Assembly: GCA_050633285.1 (NCBI GenBank)
Contig: JBOEGG010000002.1
Coordinates: 62,001 to 126,000, forward strand
Source of the DNA: UBA1672 sp050633285
GTDB taxonomy: Bacteria; Pseudomonadota; Alphaproteobacteria; Micavibrionales; Micavibrionaceae
Reading direction: 5' to 3'
Length of the DNA: 64,000 nt
The notes under the pieces were generated by a model. That model was not told the origin of the DNA. It was given only the letters and a program-made list of their open reading frames with translations, and made no database searches. Below are positions 58,955 to 64,000 of the stretch, in pieces. Every line of letters starts with the position of its first letter. Position 1 is the stretch's first letter. The translations under genes and the position numbers were made by a program.

Positions 58955-59244
58955 ATGAAAATACTATCATGCTTATCTTAATATAAATATAATTAAGTTA
59001 TTGATATATATGATATTTTTTAAATACGTATCATAGTATTCAGTGTTGCTTTTATTTTGTAAGTGTATAAATATCAAAAAGTAATAAAAGTTTTATGTTT
59101 TATGGGTATACTGAATAAGCATAGGGAGTGCTTATGAGTTCTATAATACTCATAATATAGTTTGGTTTTTCTAATATATTTATATTCAAGAGTTTTTACT
59201 CTTGTGTTAGAGTGTGAAAAATAACAGAATGTGTGTGGTGAGGT
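58955..59244. other. AT-rich divergent spacer with three small hairpins
   Basis: 290 nt, very AT-rich, with no credible gene. Hairpin-forming repeats: AAGCA/TGCTT (59118-59134), ATGAG/CTCAT (59134-59153) and AAGAG/CTCTT (59189-59204). Promoters for the minor pilin-like gene and for the RHH/response-regulator pair must lie here. No known operator recognised. Confidence 0.5.
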
Positions 59245-59529
59245 ATGTCAAAAATTCAAGAAATCATAGAAACGGCTGAGGCCTCGATCTTTATTAGTTT
59301 GAATGAATTAAAGAAGCGAAACATCTTTATTCATGAAAAAAGAACGAGTGTAACGTTAGAGCCTCAGGTGTGGAATATTTTGCATGAAATTGCTGAAGAG
59401 CAGGAGTGTGGAGTGCATGAATTATGCTCGTTTATCTATGATCGAAAGAACCCAGATTCATCGTTAGCGTCTGCAATCCGTGTGTTTTTGATTTCGTACC
59501 TTAATATAAAAGTAAAAAAGGGGGCTTAA
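59245..59529 (+). CDS. ribbon-helix-helix domain protein
   Basis: 94 residues. After a helical N-terminus, KRTSVTLEPQVWNILHEIAE matches the strand-helix opening of RHH_4 (CopG-superfamily) proteins common in alphaproteobacteria, and SLASAIRVFLISYL matches the second helix. Dimeric RHH proteins bind DNA with a paired beta-strand. The last codon overlaps the start of a response-regulator gene (TAATG), so the two are made together. The cysteine pair (QECGVHELC) is uncommon. Targets unknown; the adjacent fibre genes or autoregulation are possibilities. Confidence 0.75.
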   Translation: MSKIQEIIETAEASIFISLNELKKRNIFIHEKRTSVTLEPQVWNILHEIAEEQECGVHELCSFIYDRKNPDSSLASAIRVFLISYLNIKVKKGA

Positions 59530-59906
59530 TGGCGAAGCTGTTAGTCGTTGATGATAGTGTAGATGTTGCACATCTAATTGCGGAAATGTTAGGGCGTGAA
59601 GGGCATGATGTTGATGTGCTTCATGATGGTCGTCAAGTTGTTGAAAAACTTAAGGGTGGTGCTATTTATGATGTAATTATCACTGACCTTATTATGCCGG
59701 ATCTTGATGGTGTTGGTGTGATGCGTTATTTGAACAAGGTTGAGGATAAAACACCCGTTCTTGTTCTGTCCGGTGGTGGCGTGACGATCAGTTCCGATGA
59801 CGCGCTACGTGCTGTTGTTAATATGGCTGCGGGCGTTTTGGCTAAGCCGGTGAAGTGTGATGAGCTTCTGGAGAAAATTGAGAGCGCAATGCGCTCTCGT
59901 GATTAA
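59529..59906 (+). CDS. single-domain response regulator
   Basis: 125-residue CheY-like receiver: acidic pair Asp8-Asp9, phosphoacceptor Asp53 (VIITDLIMPDLDG), Thr/Ser switch SGGG at 81-84, and Lys106 (LAKPVK). No output domain. Its start overlaps the RHH gene stop, a strict pairing that suggests the receiver may control the RHH protein or share a signal. The kinase is not adjacent; the hybrid kinase at 52089 is a candidate. Converges with msrA, overlapping by 4 nt. Confidence 0.9.
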   Translation: MAKLLVVDDSVDVAHLIAEMLGREGHDVDVLHDGRQVVEKLKGGAIYDVIITDLIMPDLDGVGVMRYLNKVEDKTPVLVLSGGGVTISSDDALRAVVNMAAGVLAKPVKCDELLEKIESAMRSRD

Positions 59907-60562
59907 TTTCCTTTTAGGGCTTTTACTCTTTTCTTATAGATAACGCGTGGATGTATTTGTCCGTTTTGTTGTTCGTACTTCTCGTAATATTGTTGGTGGT
60001 ATTCTTCACCCAACCAAAATTTCTCTGCCGGACTGATTTTTGTTACGATTGGGTTGCTATATAATCCTTTCGCATCGGTTTGTTGAATCAGATCGTGTGC
60101 AATCTGTTTCTGCTCTTCATTATGATAGAAAATATCGGATCGATACTGCGTCCCGACATCAACCCCTTGTCGATTGAGTTGTGTTGGGTTGTGCGCCTTC
60201 TCCAAGAAGAACGTTATAAGTTCCTTGTATGTTATTTTCGTGGGGTCGAATGTAATCTCGACGGCTTCTGCATGCCCTGTCTGTCCTGTTGTAATGTCTT
60301 GATAGGTTGGGCTTTGTGTTTGTCCGCCTGTATATCCAACGCGTGTGTGCAAAATACCGTCTACGGCACGAAATTCACTCTCCAGACACCAAAAGCAACC
60401 ACCGGCAAGCGTTGCAACCGGATAGTCGGCAGGCTTTTCTGCTTTAATATCCTTCCCTTTATCCTTTAAAACGCCTTCTATCGCAAAGGATGGGGCGATT
60501 AAGGCCATAATTCCAATGGCTCCGGCAATGATAGTGAGGGCAGTGAAAAAAGTCATACGCAT
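59903..60562 (-). CDS. msrA: peptide-methionine (S)-S-oxide reductase, exported
   Basis: 219 residues from ATG 60562 (AAGG 8 nt upstream); an N-terminal hydrophobic segment (FFTALTIIAGAIGIMALIA) suggests export to the periplasm. Catalytic Cys lies in LAGGCFWCLESEF, and VGYTGGQTQSPTYQDITTG, GHAEAVEITFDP and the GEEYHQQYYEK ending are standard. Repairs oxidised methionines in envelope proteins. A longer frame to 60631 would add an unlikely extension. Recycling cysteines near the C-terminus are not evident, so it may depend on thioredoxin-like partners differently. Confidence 0.92.
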   Translation of the reverse strand: MRMTFFTALTIIAGAIGIMALIAPSFAIEGVLKDKGKDIKAEKPADYPVATLAGGCFWCLESEFRAVDGILHTRVGYTGGQTQSPTYQDITTGQTGHAEAVEITFDPTKITYKELITFFLEKAHNPTQLNRQGVDVGTQYRSDIFYHNEEQKQIAHDLIQQTDAKGLYSNPIVTKISPAEKFWLGEEYHQQYYEKYEQQNGQIHPRVIYKKRVKALKGN

Positions 60563-60632
60563 TATATCTACCTTATTTTTGTATTTGGGGTTACTATGTC
60601 TCCTGTAACTATATTCGTTAGGTTTTGGCAAA

Positions 60633-61343
60633 ATGTTTCTTTGGAAGTCAAAATCATTAAATTATGAGGATCGTCCGGATGAAATAGAGCCGGATATTCT
60701 GCTATTGCATTACACCGGAATGCAGGATATGCAAGCCGCCAAAGACCGCCTCTCTGACCCTGATAGCAAAGTAAGTGCACATTATTTGGTTGATGAGGAT
60801 GGTGCAGTTTATGATTTGGTCGCCGAGGATAAGCGGGCATGGCATGCCGGTGTCTCGTATTGGCAGGGTGAAACGGATATAAACTCGTATTCCATTGGTG
60901 TTGAAATTGTAAATCCCGGGCATGAGTTCGGTTATAGAGCGTTTCCGGATATTCAGATGAAGGCCGTTCAGGGCTTGTGTTCTGAAATTATGCAGCGGCA
61001 TGAAATTAAATATGTGCTTGCGCATTCCGACGTTGCGCCTGAGCGAAAGATAGATCCCGGCGAATTATTTGATTGGAAAATGCTTGCAAGTCATGGGGTT
61101 GGTTTGTGGCCACAGCCCAGTGACGTTGATTATAAACGCGCAGATGAAGTGTCCGTGAATGATTTCGAGGTTGAAAAACTCTTTGTTGCATATGGTTATA
61201 ACCCGATGGCAGCATATATTGACGTCGTGACATCTTTTCAGCGCCATTACTATCAGGATGCTTTCCGTGAGGGGCGCGAAGGGCAGGTTTGTCGCGAGAC
61301 TGTTGCACGCTTACTATCGCTAATCCGAATATCAAATCTCTAA
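60633..61343 (+). CDS. N-acetylmuramoyl-L-alanine amidase, AmpD/AmiD type
   Basis: 236 residues. Zinc ligands in LLHYTGMQD (His near 27) and AHSDVAPERKIDPG (His and Asp) with VSAHYLVDEDGAVYDLV are Amidase_2 (PGRP-like) signatures. A C-terminal helix-rich region (about 175-230) resembles a PG_binding_1 domain (VEKLFVAYGYNPM). No signal peptide, so it may be cytosolic and act in muropeptide recycling like AmpD; AmiD has a similar domain order but is a lipoprotein. rnpB begins about 40 nt downstream. Confidence 0.88.
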   Translation: MFLWKSKSLNYEDRPDEIEPDILLLHYTGMQDMQAAKDRLSDPDSKVSAHYLVDEDGAVYDLVAEDKRAWHAGVSYWQGETDINSYSIGVEIVNPGHEFGYRAFPDIQMKAVQGLCSEIMQRHEIKYVLAHSDVAPERKIDPGELFDWKMLASHGVGLWPQPSDVDYKRADEVSVNDFEVEKLFVAYGYNPMAAYIDVVTSFQRHYYQDAFREGREGQVCRETVARLLSLIRISNL

Positions 61344-61383
61344 AAGCTTGATTTTTTATTATTAAAAGCGCATTTTGGCAACC

Positions 61384-61760
61384 GTCAGGCAGGCTGGATG
61401 GCCGCTGCTCTTTATGAGGAGAGGAAAGTCCGGGCTTCATGGAAAAACGACGCCGGGGAAATCCCGGGGGAGATGTAAATCTTCACGGCCAGTGCAACAG
61501 AGAGTAAACTACCTCTTACTTGTAAGAGGAAAAGGTGAAAGGGTGCGGTAAGAGCGCACCGCGAATTCGGTAACGAATTTGGCATGGTAAACCCCGTCGG
61601 AAGCAAGATCAAATAGGGGCTACGTGCTGCTTTACGCAGAAGGTGAATTTCCACGCCGTAGTCCGGGTAGATCGCAAGAGGTGTTTGGTGACAAATGCCC
61701 TAGATGAATGGTCATCACCGATTTAATCGGCACAGAACCCGGCTTATAGGCCTGCCTGAC
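61384..61760 (+). ncRNA. rnpB: RNase P RNA, type A
   Basis: Catalytic RNA that trims the 5' end of tRNA precursors. The conserved core GAGGAAAGTCCGGGCT lies at 61420-61436 and the 3' core ACAGAACCCGGCTTATAGG at 61732-61750. The ends pair: GTCAGGCAGGC at the 5' side with GCCTGCCTGAC at the 3' side (P1), giving the limits used here; the transcript may extend a few nt. GTCCGGGTAGATCGCAAGAG and other paralogous loops occur in the expected order. ACCTTTTTT follows, a termination signal. ORFs overlapping this locus on the minus strand are spurious. Confidence 0.95.
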
Positions 61761-61831
61761 ACCTTTTTTGAATTAATTATGTGAAAAAGTGCATAAATTA
61801 TGCAGGTGCGTGCTTTGAGTTAAATAATAAA

Positions 61832-61869
61832 CCGCCGAATATATATCCGGCGGCTCATCTTTTTTCTTT
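61832..61869 (+). terminator. second terminator-like hairpin after rnpB, bidirectional
   Basis: CCGCCG (61832-61837) pairs with CGGCGG (61848-61853) over a 10-nt AT loop. On the plus strand CTCATCTTTTTTC follows; on the minus strand TTTATTATTT follows, about 60 nt past the stop of the 36-aa ORF. It could serve both sides. Confidence 0.55.
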
Positions 61870-61912
61870 AATATCATGTTAGGCTGATTTCATTGATGTC
61901 CTGAAAAAAACG

Positions 61913-62023
61913 TTATTTTTCAAAGTCTTCAACGTAATGTGAACTGTGATATGAGTACAATATGGTCCCCATATAAAGCCCGCCATTAACAGCCAGAACA
62001 AGCATTAAGATAGTCGCTAACAT
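61913..62023 (-). CDS. 36-aa membrane protein candidate
   Basis: A short ORF on the minus strand starting MLATILMLVLAVNGG, then LYMGTILYSYHSSHYVEDF. A single hydrophobic helix is followed by a polar tail, and GGGGAT lies 6 nt before the ATG. A bidirectional terminator hairpin follows. It lies in the 640-nt stretch between rnpB and mraZ, which otherwise has no gene. Not recognised; chance occurrence is possible, but ribosome site, composition and terminator favour a real gene. Confidence 0.45.
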   Translation of the reverse strand: MLATILMLVLAVNGGLYMGTILYSYHSSHYVEDFEK

Positions 62024-62401
62024 AGCTTTATCCCCACACACAAAAAAATTACCTGTTCGAATTGTTACTATTCCTACCACTGTATTTCGTAAAATGCAAA
62101 CTTTTTTTTCATTGTTTGCAGTTAGTTAGAAGTTTGTCTTTGAATATCAGTGTTTTCTTATTTTCTGTGATGCGCTCTGTATGCATATTTTATGCGGTTT
62201 CCCGCAACTTTTTATTATGAAAATTAAAGAAAATTTTAACGAAGTGTAAAAAGCTGTTGTTTATTAGGGAATTGTGCCGACTTCTTATTGACCGACCATT
62301 AAATCCCATGGTATCCCATATATATCCATATCGTTCCAAGCTGGGGCTGTGATTGGTGTTCTCGTTTGCTTTTCTGACTTATTTTTTTCTAAGGCGTTTT
62401 A
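62024..62401. other. spacer before mraZ, promoter region
   Basis: 378 nt without a convincing gene. TGCGG/CCGCA (62193-62206) followed by ACTTTTTATT is a weak terminator-like hairpin. The dcw promoter should be near 62270-62340; TTGACC at 62288-62293 is a possible -35, with no clear -10. MraZ-type repeats lie at 62304-62338 (own entry). The ATG of mraZ has weak SD (AAGGCG, 7 nt before). Confidence 0.5.
62304..62338. promoter_or_regulatory. MraZ operator: 10-bp spaced direct repeats
   Basis: Pentamers TCCCA (62304-62308), TCCCA (62314-62318), ATCCA (62324-62328) and TTCCA (62334-62338) recur every 10 bp. On the other strand this is TGGGA-N5-TGGGA with two weaker copies, matching the TGGGN-N5 direct repeat that E. 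coli MraZ binds. It lies 64-98 nt before mraZ, as expected for autorepression of the division cluster. Confidence 0.7.
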
Positions 62402-62857
62402 ATGGCACTGTTTTTGTCAACATATATGAATAAAGTGGACAAGAAGGGACGCGTGTCGGTTCCTGCCTCGTTTCGTAGTGCTTTGGGGGAGCAAGTCAAT
62501 CATGGGCTTGTCGTATTTGCCTCAAGCCAGCATTCTTGTCTGGAAGGGTTTGATTGGGCGAAAATGGATGAGATCGGTGACCGTATGGATCATTACGATT
62601 TGTTTTCCAGTGATCAAGATGATTTGGCCACGACAATATTTGGTGAAAGTGTGCAGCTATTGATTGATGGGGATGGTCGTATGACCCTTCCATCGCATCT
62701 AATGAGTGCCGCGGGTATCACAAGTCGTGCAACTTTTGTTGGTCTTGGTCGTAAATTTCAAATTTGGAGCCCGGAAATGTTTGAACGCCGCCGTACACAG
62801 GCGCGCAGCTCTGTCCAAGATCGAAAACTGACAGTACCGAAAGGGGCGGGGAGCTAG
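62402..62857 (+). CDS. mraZ: MraZ, transcriptional regulator of the division cluster
   Basis: 151 residues with two AbrB-like SpoVT folds: MNKVDKKGRVSVPASFRS near residue 8 and LLIDGDGRMTLPSHLM near 81. MraZ forms rings that bind TGGGN repeats upstream of its own gene; such repeats are seen here. Start ATG at 62402. Followed directly by rsmH with no gap, the conserved beginning of the dcw cluster. Confidence 0.95.
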   Translation: MALFLSTYMNKVDKKGRVSVPASFRSALGEQVNHGLVVFASSQHSCLEGFDWAKMDEIGDRMDHYDLFSSDQDDLATTIFGESVQLLIDGDGRMTLPSHLMSAAGITSRATFVGLGRKFQIWSPEMFERRRTQARSSVQDRKLTVPKGAGS

Positions 62858-63829
62858 ATGGTGGTAGAGCATGAAAAGCATTACCCTGTTATGTTGCCTG
62901 AAGTGCTTGATGCGCTCGCCATAAAAGATGGTGGAATTTATGTTGATGGAACATTCGGCGCCGGTGGATATACACGCGCGATCTTAGAGGCTGCTGATTG
63001 TACGGTTTACGCAATAGATCGTGACGTTGATGCGCAAAAACGTGCGGATGAGTTTACAAAGCAATATGGTGCGCGTTTTGTTTTCTTACGTGGTTGCTTC
63101 GGTGATGTGCGTGAATTACTGAACGAGGCGGGTGTCTCCTCTGTTGATGGTTTTGTTCTGGATGTTGGTGTGTCCTCAATGCAAATTGATGAGGCAGAGC
63201 GCGGTTTTTCGTTTCGTTTTGATGGGCCTCTCGATATGCGTATGGATATTGAAGGCGATCAACCGACTGCTGCGGATATTGTGAATACATACGAAGCAGA
63301 TGACCTTGCAAACGTAATTTATGAGTATGGAGAGGAGCGCCTTTCCCGCCGTGTTGCGCGCGCCATTGTGATGCGTAGGGCAGAACAGAAGTTTTCGCGT
63401 ACGTCAGATTTGGCTGATGTTGTACGTTCGGCTGTTCCAAAGTCTCCAAAAGATAAAATTGATCCTGCTACACGCACGTTCCAAGCTCTGCGTATCGCGG
63501 TGAATGATGAGCTTGGTGAATTAGATCGTGCATTAGAGGCATCAGAGTATGTTCTTGCGCATCACGGGCGTTTGGTCGTCGTGTCGTTTCATTCCTTGGA
63601 AGATGGGCGTGTAAAACGCTATATGAAGCGCGTGGCAAATGCCGTGCCTTCCGCATCTCGTCATATGCCACAAAACGTATATGTCGAAGATGTTGTTGCC
63701 CCTTTTACATTGCCTTCACGTAAAACGGTAAAGCCGTCAAAAAAAGAAATTGATGAGAATCCACGCTCACGCTCTGCGCGTCTGCGTATGGTGATACGTC
63801 AAAAAGAAGAGCAAGGAGGGTGCGCATAA
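62858..63829 (+). CDS. rsmH: 16S rRNA (cytosine-1402-N4)-methyltransferase
   Basis: SAM-dependent methyltransferase modifying C1402 in the decoding region. 323 residues; HYPVMLPEVLDAL at the start, the SAM loop VDGTFGAGGYTRAILEA, DVGVSSMQIDEAERGFSFR and SFHSLEDGRVKRYMKRV are definitive. The gene starts immediately after the mraZ stop and its stop overlaps the ftsL start (TAATG). Confidence 0.96.
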   Translation: MVVEHEKHYPVMLPEVLDALAIKDGGIYVDGTFGAGGYTRAILEAADCTVYAIDRDVDAQKRADEFTKQYGARFVFLRGCFGDVRELLNEAGVSSVDGFVLDVGVSSMQIDEAERGFSFRFDGPLDMRMDIEGDQPTAADIVNTYEADDLANVIYEYGEERLSRRVARAIVMRRAEQKFSRTSDLADVVRSAVPKSPKDKIDPATRTFQALRIAVNDELGELDRALEASEYVLAHHGRLVVVSFHSLEDGRVKRYMKRVANAVPSASRHMPQNVYVEDVVAPFTLPSRKTVKPSKKEIDENPRSRSARLRMVIRQKEEQGGCA

Positions 63830-64000
63830 TGATCCGCTCTCTTTTAAAATATGCTTTCGTCTTTTTACTTGTTGTTTTGAGTGGCGCTATGCTCATGAAT
63901 GTGACGCGTCAGGTGCAGGATATTGAGAACAAAATCGCAAAGGCTGATCGCGAAATTGAACATGAAAGGGAAGCTGTGCGGGTTCTGCACGCGGAATGGG
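63829..64000 (+). CDS. ftsL: FtsL, cell-division protein (5' part only)
   Basis: The first 57 codons before the window ends. A short basic head (MIRSLLKYA), a membrane helix (FVFLLVVLSGAMLM) and a start of coiled coil (VQDIENKIAKADREIEHERE) fit FtsL, the divisome protein that pairs with FtsB and FtsQ. Position after mraZ-rsmH is the conserved place. AGGAGG lies 9 nt upstream inside the rsmH frame. The 3' end is not in the window. Confidence 0.88.
   Translation, partial: MIRSLLKYAFVFLLVVLSGAMLMNVTRQVQDIENKIAKADREIEHEREAVRVLHAEW

Noticed and set aside
61006..61654. Minus-strand ORFs over the amidase and RNase P RNA
   Set aside because: They overlap a certain structural RNA and a good gene, with no support.
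1..64000. tRNA genes, CRISPR arrays, insertion sequences, prophage, att sites
   Set aside because: None recognised on either strand by eye; no cloverleaf, regular spacer-repeat, transposase or integrase sequence was found.

Overview
The window looks like a chromosomal segment of a free-living, respiring alphaproteobacterium of moderate to low G+C (my impression, not computed). Indicators are an IalB-family protein, a PodJ-like polar protein, a FixK/FNR-controlled ccoNOQP-GHIS cluster, a short TamB, a type A RNase P RNA upstream of the mraZ-rsmH-ftsL division cluster, and the alternative (carboxyspermidine) polyamine route. I saw no tRNA, rRNA, CRISPR array, insertion sequence or prophage. Coding density is high and genes are mostly intact, so this is core and near-core genome rather than an island. 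I cannot name the genus.

Layout. 1-6.9 kb: mtnP, then a minus-strand sulfate-assimilation operon cysG-cysH-cysJ-cysI ending in a hairpin and a small unknown gene. A divergent Rrf2 regulator lies across an intergenic region that carries two facing copies of a roughly 31-nt element. 7.4-18.8 kb: tamA-tamB, a minus-strand RND efflux operon (outer-membrane factor, fusion protein, pump), a divergent degenerate TolC-like lipoprotein and an IalB-family protein. 18.8-24.4 kb: polyamine genes (agmatinase, carboxynorspermidine synthase and decarboxylase, ornithine decarboxylase). The ornithine decarboxylase has a long structured leader containing a 22-codon ORF whose stop lies 8 nt before an intrinsic terminator; I rate this the most interesting item.

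24.4-31.4 kb: a formate/nitrite channel, a 55-aa membrane protein missed by length cut-offs, a secreted Cys-rich protein, a PodJ-like coiled-coil/Sel1/peptidoglycan-binding protein, an NsrR - truncated haemoglobin - ferredoxin/flavin reductase operon with an NsrR-like operator, and ompW. 31.4-39.8 kb: the complete cbb3 oxidase locus on the minus strand (tauE/safE-like, ccoN, O, Q, P, G, H, I, S) behind a perfect FNR-type palindrome. 39.9-50.6 kb: ArsC-like reductase, Atm1-type ABC exporter plus gamma-glutamyltransferase, a Crp/Fnr regulator with a Cys-rich C-terminus and its own FNR box, a System II cytochrome c maturation operon (resB-ccsA-tlpA), an esterase, slyX and dusB.

50.6-64 kb: a hybrid histidine kinase co-transcribed with an FAD-linked oxidase; a chaperone-usher-like locus with two DUF4402 pilin-like proteins; a ribbon-helix-helix protein paired with a single-domain response regulator; periplasmic msrA; an AmpD-like amidase; rnpB; a 36-aa membrane ORF; a MraZ-type operator of 10-bp-spaced repeats; then mraZ, rsmH and the start of ftsL, which runs off the window.

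How it fits together. FNR-type boxes precede the cbb3 operon, ompW, the Crp/Fnr gene and the 55-aa protein/secreted protein pair, suggesting one low-oxygen regulon. The System II genes would mature the CcoO and CcoP haems. The NsrR operon would remove nitric oxide, a cbb3 inhibitor. Sulfate assimilation, Atm1 export and gamma-glutamyltransferase relate to thiol and glutathione economy. All functional calls are from sequence reading and motif recognition only; no database search was run.
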